Assembly (NCBI RefSeq): GCF_001458595.1
Contig: NZ_LN890327.1
Coordinates: forward strand, 140,178-204,177
Length of the DNA: 64,000 nt
Reading direction: 5' to 3'
Origin: Clostridium neonatale
GTDB taxonomy: Bacteria; Bacillota; Clostridia; Clostridiales; Clostridiaceae
Under the pieces are notes generated by a model. It saw only the letters and a list, made by a program, of their open reading frames with translations. It did not search any database and was not told the DNA's origin. Positions 36,733-46,294 of this stretch are shown piece after piece. The position numbers and the translations under genes were made by a program. Each line of letters opens with the position of its first letter. Positions within the stretch are counted from its first letter, which is position 1.

Positions 36733-37575
36733 ATGCATAGGGATTTAGAAGAAGTCTTTAATAAAGTAATAGAAATTTTAAAGAAAGATAGGAGATGTAA
36801 AGGAGGATGGCATTATGGATCTATAAGTAGAGGAGAATCAGATATATATTCTGATTATGATCCTGTTTTCCTTGTATCAGATGAAGACTTTCAAGAGTTT
36901 TCACAAGATGTTCCTAAAATTCTTTCTAATGCTTCAGATGAATTGTTAATTTTCTGGGGAGAAAGTTTTAATGATGATCATTTTAAAAATTATTGCACTG
37001 TAATTAGACTAGAAAATAACCTTCATCAATTTGACTTCTTTATAATTAATTCTAAATATATTGAAGATTGGATGTGTAGACAGCATTTAAAAGGATGCAC
37101 AAAAGATGACATGATTTTTGATAGAACAGGAGAGGTTGAAAATCTTCTTAGTATTGGACTTAGAACAGATAATTATATACCAGATATTATAAGAACTATG
37201 GATACTTATTGGTTTCATACAGAGATGCTTATTAAGTATTTTAAGAGGAAAGATATTTTTAAGATACTTAAAAACATTGATATATTATTTCATTCTCATG
37301 TAGATTTAATGTTATATCAATATGATACTCTGGATTGGGGATCATGGGAAAGTAAAATAAAACATTGTGTACCTTGTGAAAAGCAACAGCATTTAAAATC
37401 ATATTTTTCAGTAGCAGAACTTAGTGAATTAGAAAAAGCAGTAAAACGTAGTATGAATTTATTTAAAAGTGATTTAGAAGAGATATGTGAAATTAGAAAA
37501 ATTAATTATCCTAAAAATATAGCAAATGAAGTTATTTCATATTTTAATAGGCGAATAGAAAGCAAGGAATGGTGA
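36733..37575 (+). CDS. Nucleotidyltransferase-fold protein (aminoglycoside adenylyltransferase-like)
   Basis: A 280-residue protein with the polymerase-beta nucleotidyltransferase signature GSISRGESDIYSDYDPVF near residue 30-47, where the paired Asp residues bind the metal. The rest resembles AadK/AadE-type 6-adenylyltransferases: FWGESFNDDHF, HQFDFFII and a helical C-terminal half. ATG 36733 follows a GGGAG site; an upstream ATG at 36688 has none. A weak TTGACA box (36647) lies upstream. Adenylyl transfer to an aminoglycoside-like small molecule is possible, but many chromosomal relatives have no known substrate, and nothing ties it to xylan use beyond its position between the AraC gene and the GH31 gene. 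Confidence 0.7.
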   Translation: MHRDLEEVFNKVIEILKKDRRCKGGWHYGSISRGESDIYSDYDPVFLVSDEDFQEFSQDVPKILSNASDELLIFWGESFNDDHFKNYCTVIRLENNLHQFDFFIINSKYIEDWMCRQHLKGCTKDDMIFDRTGEVENLLSIGLRTDNYIPDIIRTMDTYWFHTEMLIKYFKRKDIFKILKNIDILFHSHVDLMLYQYDTLDWGSWESKIKHCVPCEKQQHLKSYFSVAELSELEKAVKRSMNLFKSDLEEICEIRKINYPKNIANEVISYFNRRIESKEW

Positions 37576-37788
37576 AATATGATTAAAAGTTTTAATTAAT
37601 ATATCATAGTGAAAATAAAGAGAAGGATTAGTTATTAAAAGTAATACAAAAAGTATAATTAATACCATAAAATATATGAAATTTTCAAAGTATACGGTTA
37701 CAGTTTTGGAAGGTATAATTGGTCTGTAAGGAAAATAAGTAATAAAAATCATTAGTTATATATTAAAAAAATTTAAAGGAGTGTTAAT

Positions 37789-40134
37789 ATGAGATTCAGT
37801 AATGGATGTTGGTTAAATAAAACAGGAGTTCAAACATTTAGTCCACAAGAAGTATATAGTACAAAAGTAGAAGATAATATTTTAACATTATATACACCTT
37901 GTAATAAGATCTATAATAGAGGCTGCACACTTGGTGGACCAGTTATAACATATAAAATTTCATCACCTATGGAGAATGTAATAAGAGTTAGAGCTTATCA
38001 CTATATAGGAGAGGAAGTTAAAGCTCCAAATTATGAGTTAAATGAAAATAATAATACGAAAGTAATAATTAATGAAGATGATAAGGAAGTAGTATTTCAA
38101 TCTGGAAATACCAAAATGGTATTTGATAAAGAAAAAGTAGAAATGGCTTTTTATAGAGGTAAAGAAAAGCTAACAGCTAGTAAATATAGAGGAATGGCTT
38201 ATGTTAAAATCGGAAAAGAGGATTTCTTAGATTATCCAGAACAAACTTACATGAGAGAACAATTACAATTAAGTGTTGGTGAGTTAGTTTATGGATTAGG
38301 TGAAAGATTTACGCCATTTGTTAAAAATGGACAAACAATTGAAACTTGGAATGAAGATGGTGGGACAAGTACAGATCAATCATACAAAAACATACCATTT
38401 TACTTAACTAATAAGGGATATGGAGTGTTTGTAAATCATCCTGAAAAAGTATCTTTTGAAGTTGGATCAGAAAAAGTTACAAAAGTTCAATTCAGTGTAC
38501 CTGGTGAATCTTTAGATTACTTCATAATAGGTGGAGATTCAATGAAAGAAGTAATTGAAAATTATACATCATTAACAGGAAAGCCAGCAATGCCACCAGC
38601 ATGGTCATTTGGTTTATGGTTATCTACTTCATTTACTACAAACTATGATGAAAAGACAGTAAATGAATTTGTAGATGGAATGATAGATAGAGAAATTCCA
38701 CTTAGAGTATTTCACTTTGACTGTTTCTGGATGAAAGAATTTAACTGGTGTGATTTTGAATGGGATAAGAGAGTATTCCCAGATCCAACAGGAATGCTTA
38801 AAAGATTAAAAGAAAAAGATTTAAATATTTGTGTATGGATTAATCCATATATTGCTCAAGAATCTAAATTATTTGCTGAAGCAAAGGAAAATGGATATTT
38901 AATTAAGAGAACAAACGGAGATGTATGGCAATTTGATATGTGGCAACCAGCTATGGCAATAGTAGATTTTACAAATCCTGATGCTTGCAAATGGTACAGT
39001 GATAAGCTAAAAGAATTAATGGCTATGGGAGTTGACTGTTTCAAAACTGATTTTGGTGAACGTATACCAATTGAAAATATACAATACTTTGATGGTTCTG
39101 ATCCATATAAGATGCATAACTACTACACTCAAATGTACAACAAAGTTGTATTTGAAACAATAAAAGAAGTGAAGGGTGAACATCAAGCGGCTGTATTTGC
39201 TAGATCAGCTACAGCTGGAGGACAACAATTCCCTGTTCATTGGGGTGGAGATTGTGAATCTGATTATGAATCAATGGCAGAAAGTTTAAGAGGTGGATTA
39301 TCTTTATGTATGTCTGGATTCGGATTCTGGAGTCATGATATAGGAGGATTTGAAAGCACATCTACAGCAGATGTTTATAAGAGATGGGTAGCATTTGGAT
39401 TATTATCATCTCATAGTAGATTACATGGAAGTACTTCATACAGAGTTCCATGGGCTTATGATGAAGACGCTTCAGCAGTAGTAAGATTCTTTAGTAAGTT
39501 AAAATGCAGCATAATGCCATATTTATTTAAAATAGCTAATGATGCTCATACAAAAGGAATTCCAACAATGAGATCTATGGTATTAGAATATCAAAATGAT
39601 GATACTTGTGCATATTTAGATAAACAATATATGTTAGGTGATTCAATATTAGTTGCACCAATTTTTAATGAAAATAGTGAAGCTAAATATTATATACCAG
39701 AAGGTAAATGGACTAACTTTATAACAGGTAAGAAATATGAAGGTGGAAGATGGATTAAGGAAATTCATGATTACTTAAGCATACCAATGCTTGTTAAGGA
39801 AAATAGTATTATAGCTGTTGGAGCAAATGATACTAAACCTGACTATGATTATAGAAAGGATGTTTCATTATTAGCGTATGAATTAAAAGATAATGAAAAA
39901 GCAGCTGCTGAAATATTAGATATGGAAAGAAATAAATCTTTATCAGTAGAAGCTATAAAGAATGATAAGGTAATAAACATAAAATCAGAAGGAACAGACG
40001 GAACTTGGAGTTTGGTGTTAAAGAATGTTACAAATGTTAAATCAGTTGAAGGTGCTTCATTTGTAGTAGAGGGAAATGATACGAAGATAACAGTTGAAAA
40101 TGGAAATGCTGATATAGTTTGTACGTTGATATAA
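37789..40134 (+). CDS. yicI: GH31 alpha-xylosidase (YicI type)
   Basis: A 781-residue GH31 enzyme that should release alpha-linked xylose from isoprimeverose-like xyloglucan fragments. The nucleophile D421 (FKTDFGERIP) and the acid/base D488 (HWGGDCESDYESM) correspond to D416 and D482 of Escherichia coli YicI. The alpha-xylosidase-specific loops are also present: FDCFWMKEFNWCDFEWD and WINPYIAQESKLFAE. The N-terminal sandwich carries the YGLGERFTPFVKNGQ block. No signal peptide, so it works on imported oligosaccharides. AAAGGAG precedes the ATG. It extends the locus from glucuronoxylan to xyloglucan. GH3 follows after a stem-loop. Confidence 0.95.
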   Translation: MRFSNGCWLNKTGVQTFSPQEVYSTKVEDNILTLYTPCNKIYNRGCTLGGPVITYKISSPMENVIRVRAYHYIGEEVKAPNYELNENNNTKVIINEDDKEVVFQSGNTKMVFDKEKVEMAFYRGKEKLTASKYRGMAYVKIGKEDFLDYPEQTYMREQLQLSVGELVYGLGERFTPFVKNGQTIETWNEDGGTSTDQSYKNIPFYLTNKGYGVFVNHPEKVSFEVGSEKVTKVQFSVPGESLDYFIIGGDSMKEVIENYTSLTGKPAMPPAWSFGLWLSTSFTTNYDEKTVNEFVDGMIDREIPLRVFHFDCFWMKEFNWCDFEWDKRVFPDPTGMLKRLKEKDLNICVWINPYIAQESKLFAEAKENGYLIKRTNGDVWQFDMWQPAMAIVDFTNPDACKWYSDKLKELMAMGVDCFKTDFGERIPIENIQYFDGSDPYKMHNYYTQMYNKVVFETIKEVKGEHQAAVFARSATAGGQQFPVHWGGDCESDYESMAESLRGGLSLCMSGFGFWSHDIGGFESTSTADVYKRWVAFGLLSSHSRLHGSTSYRVPWAYDEDASAVVRFFSKLKCSIMPYLFKIANDAHTKGIPTMRSMVLEYQNDDTCAYLDKQYMLGDSILVAPIFNENSEAKYYIPEGKWTNFITGKKYEGGRWIKEIHDYLSIPMLVKENSIIAVGANDTKPDYDYRKDVSLLAYELKDNEKAAAEILDMERNKSLSVEAIKNDKVINIKSEGTDGTWSLVLKNVTNVKSVEGASFVVEGNDTKITVENGNADIVCTLI

Positions 40135-40153
40135 AAGAAATTTTTTATAAGTT

Positions 40154-40181
40154 TATAGGGAGAGAGAAATCTCTACCTATA
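40154..40181 (+). terminator. Stem-loop with GAAA tetraloop between GH31 and GH3 genes
   Basis: TATAGGGAGAGA (40154-40165) pairs with TCTCTACCTATA (40170-40181) with one mismatch, around a GAAA loop of the stable GNRA class. No T-tract follows, so it is more likely an mRNA-stabilising or processing element than a full terminator. Confidence 0.5.
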
Positions 40182-40240
40182 TTTAAATATTAATTATTTA
40201 CAAGTGATTATGAGAAAAAATTAATAAAGGAGAGTTTGAC

Positions 40241-42364
40241 ATGAGTGAAAAGAAAATAGAAGAAATAATATCAATGCTTACTTTAGAAGAAAAGATTGCC
40301 ATGATTCATGGAAATGGTCTTTTTAGAACTGAAGGTGTAAAAAGATTTAATATACCACCGTTAAAAATGTCAGATGGACCAATTGGTGTAAGGAATGAAT
40401 TTCTAGATGATAGTTGGATTCCAATTGGAAATTCTGATGATTATGTTACTTATCTTCCTTGCAGTCTTGCTTTAGCATCTACATGGAATACTGAATTAGC
40501 ATATAAAAGTGGTCAAGTACTTGGATGTGAAGCAAGAGGAAGAGGAAAAGATGTAATACTTGGGCCTGGAATTAATATAATTAGAAGTCCACTTTGTGGA
40601 AGAAATTTTGAATACATGTCAGAAGATCCTTATGTAAGTGGAAAAATGGCTGTACCTTTTATTAAGGGTGTTCAAGAAAATGATGTTTCAGTATGTGTAA
40701 AGCATTTTGCAGTTAATAATCAAGAAACAGAAAGATTAAATGTAGAAGCAATATTAGATGAGAGAACATTTAGAGAAATATATCTTCCAGCATTTGAAAT
40801 GGCAGTAAAAGAAGGTAATGCATATTCAATAATGTGCGCATACAATAAGATATTCGGATATCACTGTTCAAATAATAGGGCATTGCTAACTGAACTGTTA
40901 AAAGAAGAATGGGAATTTGATGGCATTGTTATATCTGACTGGAGTGCAGTAAATAACACAGAACTTGCAGTAAATGCAGGTATGGATATAGAAATGAGTG
41001 TTACTACTAATTTTGATGAATACTTCTTTGCAAATCCGTTAATTAAAGCAGTAAAAGAAGGAAAAATAAAAGAAGAAGTAATAGATGAAAAAATAAGAAG
41101 AATATTAAGATTCATGTATAAAATAAATATATTCTCAGAAGATAGAAAAAGCGGAACTTACAATTTATCAGAACACAGACAAGTTACTCTTGATGTAGCA
41201 AGAGAATCAATAGTTTTATTAAAAAATGAAGATAATGTTCTTCCTTTAGAAGATAAAAAGATTAAAAAGCTAGCCGTTATAGGGGAAAATGCAAACTTTA
41301 CTCATTCGAATGGCGGGGGAAGTGCTGAAATAAAGGCATTATACGAAATTACACCACTTTTAGGATTAAAAATGAGACTTGGTGGGAATACAGAAGTAAA
41401 ATATGCTAAGGGGTATAGCCAAGATCCATCTGCTAAAGATAAATTAATAGAAGAAGCAGTAGAATTAGCTAAATCTTCTGATGAAGTAATAATAGTTGGT
41501 GGCTTAAAGCACGTTGAAGATCAGCTGAAATTAGAAAATAATGCCCTTTCAGTAGATGAAGATGAAGAAATTAAACATAGAATTGATAGTGAAGGCTATG
41601 ATAAGAGCGATTTAATTCTTCCATATGACCAAGATGAATTAATAAAGAGAATATTAGAAGCTAATAAAAATGCTGTTATAGTAATGCTTACTGGCTCACC
41701 AGTAGATATGAGTGAGTGGGCAGATGAAGCTAAAGCTATAGTTCAAACATGGTATAACGGTATGGAAGGCGGAAGAGCACTTGCAGAAGTTATATTTGGA
41801 GATGTTAATCCATCAGGAAAATTAACAGTAACATTCCCAAGAAAGCTTGAAGATAGTCCGGCTCATAAACTTGGAGAATTTCCTGGCGAAGAAACTGTTA
41901 ATTATGGAGAAGGAATATATGTAGGATATAGATATTTTGAAACTTATGATATTAATCCACTATTTTGTTTTGGACATGGTTTATCATATACAGACTTCAA
42001 ATATATGGATTTTAAAATTACAACTAATGAAAAAGATAATGATGTAGAAATATTAGTTAATTTTAAAATAACTAATAAAGGAAAAAAAGCAGGTAAAGAA
42101 ATAGCACAAATTTATATAAGTGATTTAGAAGCAAGTGTAGAAAGACCTGCTATTGAATTAAAAGCATTTGAAAAGATATCATTAAAAGCTGGAGAGACTA
42201 AAGAAGTAGAAATTAAGTTAAATAAAAAATCATTAGGTTTTTATGATGTTAATAATAAAAAGTGGAAAGTTGAAAATGGGGCATTTAATATCTTAGTAGG
42301 AAGCTCATCTAAAGATATTAGATTAAATTCAAAGGTTAATATTGATTCAGATTATGAATTTTAA
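40241..42364 (+). CDS. GH3 family beta-glucosidase / beta-xylosidase
   Basis: A 707-residue three-domain GH3 enzyme: a TIM barrel (about 1-300) with nucleophile D233 in GIVISDWSAV, the KHFAVNNQETER loop and the LGPGINIIRSPLCGRNFEYMSEDP block; an alpha/beta sandwich (about 320-560); and a C-terminal fibronectin-III-like domain (about 600-700). No signal peptide. It could finish cello-oligosaccharides, xyloglucan-derived glucosides or xylobiose; sequence alone does not choose. AAAGGAGAG precedes the ATG. It is the last xylan-cluster gene; a transposase relic begins about 40 bases after its stop. Confidence 0.93.
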   Translation: MSEKKIEEIISMLTLEEKIAMIHGNGLFRTEGVKRFNIPPLKMSDGPIGVRNEFLDDSWIPIGNSDDYVTYLPCSLALASTWNTELAYKSGQVLGCEARGRGKDVILGPGINIIRSPLCGRNFEYMSEDPYVSGKMAVPFIKGVQENDVSVCVKHFAVNNQETERLNVEAILDERTFREIYLPAFEMAVKEGNAYSIMCAYNKIFGYHCSNNRALLTELLKEEWEFDGIVISDWSAVNNTELAVNAGMDIEMSVTTNFDEYFFANPLIKAVKEGKIKEEVIDEKIRRILRFMYKINIFSEDRKSGTYNLSEHRQVTLDVARESIVLLKNEDNVLPLEDKKIKKLAVIGENANFTHSNGGGSAEIKALYEITPLLGLKMRLGGNTEVKYAKGYSQDPSAKDKLIEEAVELAKSSDEVIIVGGLKHVEDQLKLENNALSVDEDEEIKHRIDSEGYDKSDLILPYDQDELIKRILEANKNAVIVMLTGSPVDMSEWADEAKAIVQTWYNGMEGGRALAEVIFGDVNPSGKLTVTFPRKLEDSPAHKLGEFPGEETVNYGEGIYVGYRYFETYDINPLFCFGHGLSYTDFKYMDFKITTNEKDNDVEILVNFKITNKGKKAGKEIAQIYISDLEASVERPAIELKAFEKISLKAGETKEVEIKLNKKSLGFYDVNNKKWKVENGAFNILVGSSSKDIRLNSKVNIDSDYEF

Positions 42365-42404
42365 TATATCAAATAGAATAAGTTCTTTCATTTAGTTTTA
42401 TTTT

Positions 42405-42450
42405 TGTTCTCCTTTTGAATAAAATTGATAATTTATTCAAAAGGAGAACA
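42405..42450 (+). repeat. 19-bp perfect inverted repeat that hides the transposase ribosome site
   Basis: TGTTCTCCTTTTGAATAAA (42405-42423) and its exact complement (42432-42450) flank an 8-base loop. The right arm contains the AAAGGAGA ribosome site of the transposase relic. Such hairpins in IS leaders block translation when transcription enters from outside. Confidence 0.7.
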
Positions 42451-42458
42451 TTAATTAT

Positions 42459-42596
42459 ATGATACCAGTTAATGATTCAGTGCGATTACTAAGTCAATTT
42501 GTAGAGGCGGTGGATTTAACAGATTTATATTCAACTTCTGCAAGACTTAGAAATCTTCATTTTGTACCATGTGCTGAAAAAAATCAGAATGCATAG
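42459..42596 (+). pseudogene. Relic of an IS1182-type transposase, N-terminal end
   Basis: The 45-residue frame begins IPVNDSVRLLSQFVEAVDL then TDLY, the classic N-terminus of IS1182-family transposases, which continue for about 400-500 residues. Here it degenerates after about 30 residues and stops at 42596. The rest of the transposase and the far terminal repeat are not recognisable downstream, so only the left end of the element survives. It marks a boundary between the xylan locus and the general genome. Confidence 0.75.
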
Positions 42597-42970
42597 AATT
42601 TGCTAATAGCTGTGGAAAAAGAAAAAATCATTTTTGCATGAAACAATTTACTATCTTATGAACATTATGCATTTCAAAATATTACTTGATCTGAGCGAGG
42701 GCTAAAGAGTTTCTAGACAATATTTATGTATAGTAAAAAGTTTTAGTGATATAAGTAATACTAATATATCATATAACTTTATAAAAGCTATATGTAGAAT
42801 AATGGAATATAATAAGGCTGAATTTTAAGAAAGATATTTGTCAACTTCTACTTAGTTCAAATGAATTGCACTATTTTAATTAATCTCAATTACAAAATAT
42901 GATATAATAAGTGAAAGATAAAATATTTGCAAATGTAAGTTTATAAGTAAAAAAATAGGAGTAGTATGTG
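42597..42970 (+). other. Non-coding region with decayed sequence
   Basis: About 370 bases without an intact gene. Frames are broken by stops; a 30-codon stretch around 42738-42827 looks protein-like but has no start or recognisable family. It is probably decayed insertion DNA or former gene sequence, ending in the promoter of the cardiolipin synthase gene. Confidence 0.5.
42900..42908 (+). promoter_or_regulatory. Extended -10 promoter of the cardiolipin synthase gene
   Basis: TGATATAAT (TG at 42900-42901, TATAAT 42903-42908) with a poor -35 region. Expected start near 42915, about 55 bases before the gene. Confidence 0.5.
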
Positions 42971-44518
42971 ATGAAGAAAATAAGGCGTTTAGGTAGAGTG
43001 GTATTTGGACGAACATCAGTAATTGCGCTATTATTTATATTACAAATTATAATATTTCTTGGTTGCTTAACATGGCTGAATCAATACATTACATATATCT
43101 ATGGAGCTTTTATTTTATTGAGCTCAAGTGTAGTAATTTACATTTTAAATTCTAAAGAGAATCCAAGTTTCAAATTGGTATGGATTATTCCAATATTGGT
43201 TATCCCGGTATTTGGAGTATTTTTTTATTTATTTACAAGAGTTCAGCTTGGAACAAAGACAATAGAAAAAAGATTAGCGTTATTATTAGAAAGTCAGAGA
43301 GAGTATCTATATCAAGATAAGTTTACAAGGGAAGCATTAGAAAAGGAAAATGTACAAGTATTTAATTTAGCTCAATATATGCATAATTGTGGAGGCTTTC
43401 CAATATACACAAATACCTCTGTTAAATATTTTCCTTGTGGTGAAGATAAATTTGAAGAAATGAAAATTCAATTAGAGAGTGCAAAAGAATTTATATTTAT
43501 GGAGTATTTTATAATTGAAAATGGTGTAATGTGGGATACTATTTTAGAAATATTGGAACGTAAAGCTAGACAAGGGGTAGAAGTCCGTGTAATGTATGAT
43601 GGGATGTGCTCACTAGCATTACTTCCATATAATTATCCTAAAAAAATAAGAGAAAAAGGAATACAATGTAAAATGTATGCACCAATAGTACCATTTCTTT
43701 CAACATATCAAAACAATAGAGACCATAGGAAGATTCTTGTTATAGATGGGCATACAGCATTTACAGGAGGCATAAATTTAGCTGATGAATATATAAATGA
43801 ATATGAAAGATTTGGGCATTGGAAAGATACTGCAATAATGCTAAAAGGAGAAGCAGTTAAAAGTTTTACATTAATGTTTCTGAGTATGTGGGATATTGAT
43901 GTAAGAAAAAAAGAAGATTTAGAAAAGTACATAAAGAAAAATTTTAATTTTCAAGATAAAGTGAAAACGGAAGGCTACATAATGCCATATGGAGATAGCC
44001 CTTTTGATTCTGAGAATGTTGGAGAACAAGTATATATGGACATACTTAATACAGCGAATAGATATGTTCATATAATGACTCCATATCTAATTTTAGATAA
44101 TGAAATGATAACAGCACTTACATATTCAGCTAAAAGAGGCATAGAAACTATTATAATTATGCCTCATATACCAGATAAGAAAGCTGCATATCTTCTTGCA
44201 AGGACATATTATGAGGAGCTTATTGAAGCAGGAGTTAAAATTTATGAATATACACCGGGGTTTGTGCATGCAAAGGTATTTGTTAGTGATGATGAGAAGG
44301 CGGTTGTAGGTACTATTAATATGGATTTTAGAAGTTTTTATTTACATTTTGAGTGTGCAAGTTATATATATAAAAATTCAGTTATTAGAAAGATTGAAGA
44401 AGATTTTCAAAATACTCTTAAAAAGTGTCAGTTGATTACTATTGAAGATTGTAAAAAGCTTGGTTTAATGAAGAAATTAATAGGAAGAACATTAAAATTA
44501 TTTGCACCATTAATGTAG
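42971..44518 (+). CDS. cls: Cardiolipin synthase (phospholipase D family)
   Basis: Cardiolipin synthase condenses two phosphatidylglycerol molecules in the membrane. The 515-residue protein has two N-terminal transmembrane helices (about 15-38 and 40-60, then a third around 70-88) and two phospholipase D HKD motifs: RDHRKILVIDGHTAFTGG and VHAKVFVSDDEKAVVGT followed by NMDFRSF. Length and layout match bacterial Cls. The ATG at 42971 is 9 bases after AGGAG; GTG one codon earlier is the alternative. It is monocistronic, with an extended -10 promoter and a terminator hairpin of its own. Confidence 0.95.
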   Translation: MKKIRRLGRVVFGRTSVIALLFILQIIIFLGCLTWLNQYITYIYGAFILLSSSVVIYILNSKENPSFKLVWIIPILVIPVFGVFFYLFTRVQLGTKTIEKRLALLLESQREYLYQDKFTREALEKENVQVFNLAQYMHNCGGFPIYTNTSVKYFPCGEDKFEEMKIQLESAKEFIFMEYFIIENGVMWDTILEILERKARQGVEVRVMYDGMCSLALLPYNYPKKIREKGIQCKMYAPIVPFLSTYQNNRDHRKILVIDGHTAFTGGINLADEYINEYERFGHWKDTAIMLKGEAVKSFTLMFLSMWDIDVRKKEDLEKYIKKNFNFQDKVKTEGYIMPYGDSPFDSENVGEQVYMDILNTANRYVHIMTPYLILDNEMITALTYSAKRGIETIIIMPHIPDKKAAYLLARTYYEELIEAGVKIYEYTPGFVHAKVFVSDDEKAVVGTINMDFRSFYLHFECASYIYKNSVIRKIEEDFQNTLKKCQLITIEDCKKLGLMKKLIGRTLKLFAPLM

Positions 44519-44571
44519 TTTTATACAGGAAGTTTGGAATATTAACTAAAAGTTAATATAATAAAATTAAC

Positions 44572-44612
44572 GACTATCACATTATTTAGTGGGTGATAGT
44601 CTTTAACATTTT
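44572..44612 (+). terminator. Terminator after cls
   Basis: A 9-bp stem (GACTATCAC 44572-44580 with GTGATAGTC 44593-44601) is followed by TTTAACATTTTT. Confidence 0.75.
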
Positions 44613-44719
44613 TAAAGGTTTAGAGTGTAAATTTTTACTATGAGTTCTAAGTTATTTGAAATTTCATTAATTAAAAATACTTGTTTAAATTATATATGAT
44701 TTAAATATAAAAAAGCATA

Positions 44720-46294
44720 TTACAGTAATGGTAATATAATTGTAAATATAGCACCTTTTTCTAAATTGCGTGCACTAATGGTGCCACCTAGTTGCTCTAT
44801 TATATTTTTACTTATGGATAGTCCTAATCCAAAATTACCTTTACTTCCTTTATAAAACCTTTTGAAAATATTGGAAAAATCATTGGTATCAAAACCAGTG
44901 CCATCATCACTTATAGTTAATTGAATTTTGTTATGTCCTAATATTATTAAATTAATAGATATTAAACTATTAGCATATCTAACACAGTTAGTTATAATAT
45001 TGGTAATTGCACGAGAAAGTTTTTCTTCATCTCCATTAATATAGAGTATTTCTTCTGGAAGATTAAAGGATATAGTTATATTATTTTTTTCAACAATTAG
45101 ATTCATTCGCTCAATACATCTTACGATTATTTCATTAAAATTCAAGGTGGAGTATTTGTAATTTTCTTCTATTGCATTTAATCTGGATAAATATAATAAA
45201 TCCTCTATTAAAATTTTCATACGATTAATCTCACCAAGAATGACTTCAACAGCAGTATCATTATCAATAACACTGTATTTTATACCTTCGGCATAGCTTT
45301 GAATAGACATTAAAGGCGTCCTAAATTCATGAGACATATTTTCTAAAAAAATTTTCTGAGCTTTATCATAATCTCCAAGCTTCTCTGACATGGAATTTAT
45401 ATTATTTACTAATTCATCTAGTTCATCAAATACAGGAATTTGAATTTTATTACCAAAATTTCTATCAGAAATAGAACTTATTTGTTCATTTAAATCAGAA
45501 AGCGGCTTGGATATATTTTTTGATAGTTTAGAAGAAAAAATAACTGTAATAAAAGCACTAGAAATAAGAATAAGCAATAGAATTATATTAATATAAAATT
45601 TTAATTCTTGCATTTTCTGTACATTTGAATATATAATAATCCATCCTAAAAAAGAGAAGTCTTTATCAGCTATTGGCTGAATTACTGCCATATACTTATT
45701 ATCTGAAAAGTCAAAGTTAACGTATGTTGTTTCATTTAAGCGCATAGCCTTAGAATTTTTGGATGATATCTCTTCAATAATAGCAGAATAATCAAAATTT
45801 TCGTGAAGAGGAGTTATTGTGTTCTGATTTTCATCTAATAGTATAAAATTAGCATTTAATAAAGTTAGAGGCTCTTTTAAAGAACGATCTAGCATTAAGT
45901 AGTATTTAAATGAATCATTATTATCACTATACAAATGACTAGAAATATTATTTTGATTTTCTGATGGATCAGATGGAGGAACAATATTTTTATCTGTTTC
46001 TATATTATCTTGATTATTAGTTTGATGTTGATTAAATTTAGGTGGCTTTGGCGGAATGTTATTATTAGGAAAAAAATCCGGACTATTTATTAATACAGTA
46101 TTCTTGGCGTTTGAAGCAAGGGTGTTTAATTGATTTTTTATATCTTTTTGAATATAAAGATTTATAGATAAATTAAATATTATAGCAGTTAATGCAATAA
46201 GCATAATAATGATACTTATATTATAGTTTAATATTTTGCCTTTTATTGTATTTTTATTTACTATAAAATTATTCATCTTGTATTGTAAATCCAT
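44720..46294 (-). CDS. Membrane sensor histidine kinase (OmpR-pair type)
   Basis: A 524-residue sensor kinase. One membrane helix lies at about 22-48; the extracellular region (about 50-225) is unusual, with a Pro/Asn/Gln-rich stretch (NNNIPPKPPKF, VPPSDPSENQNN) before a folded part. A second helix (about 235-258), HAMP (about 260-312), HisKA with the phospho-His in MSHEFRTPLMS, and the ATPase domain (N-box NIITNCVRYA, DDGTGFDTND, GLGLSISKNI) follow. It overlaps the end of the response regulator gene; the start may be ATG 46294 or ATG 46276, and neither has a clear ribosome site, which suggests translational coupling. The divergent six-repeat protein gene is the most likely target of the pair. 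Confidence 0.92.
   Translation of the reverse strand: MDLQYKMNNFIVNKNTIKGKILNYNISIIIMLIALTAIIFNLSINLYIQKDIKNQLNTLASNAKNTVLINSPDFFPNNNIPPKPPKFNQHQTNNQDNIETDKNIVPPSDPSENQNNISSHLYSDNNDSFKYYLMLDRSLKEPLTLLNANFILLDENQNTITPLHENFDYSAIIEEISSKNSKAMRLNETTYVNFDFSDNKYMAVIQPIADKDFSFLGWIIIYSNVQKMQELKFYINIILLLILISSAFITVIFSSKLSKNISKPLSDLNEQISSISDRNFGNKIQIPVFDELDELVNNINSMSEKLGDYDKAQKIFLENMSHEFRTPLMSIQSYAEGIKYSVIDNDTAVEVILGEINRMKILIEDLLYLSRLNAIEENYKYSTLNFNEIIVRCIERMNLIVEKNNITISFNLPEEILYINGDEEKLSRAITNIITNCVRYANSLISINLIILGHNKIQLTISDDGTGFDTNDFSNIFKRFYKGSKGNFGLGLSISKNIIEQLGGTISARNLEKGAIFTIILPLL

Noticed and set aside
42738..42827. Open frame of about 30 codons in the IS relic region
   Set aside because: No start codon with a ribosome site and no recognisable family; probably decayed DNA.
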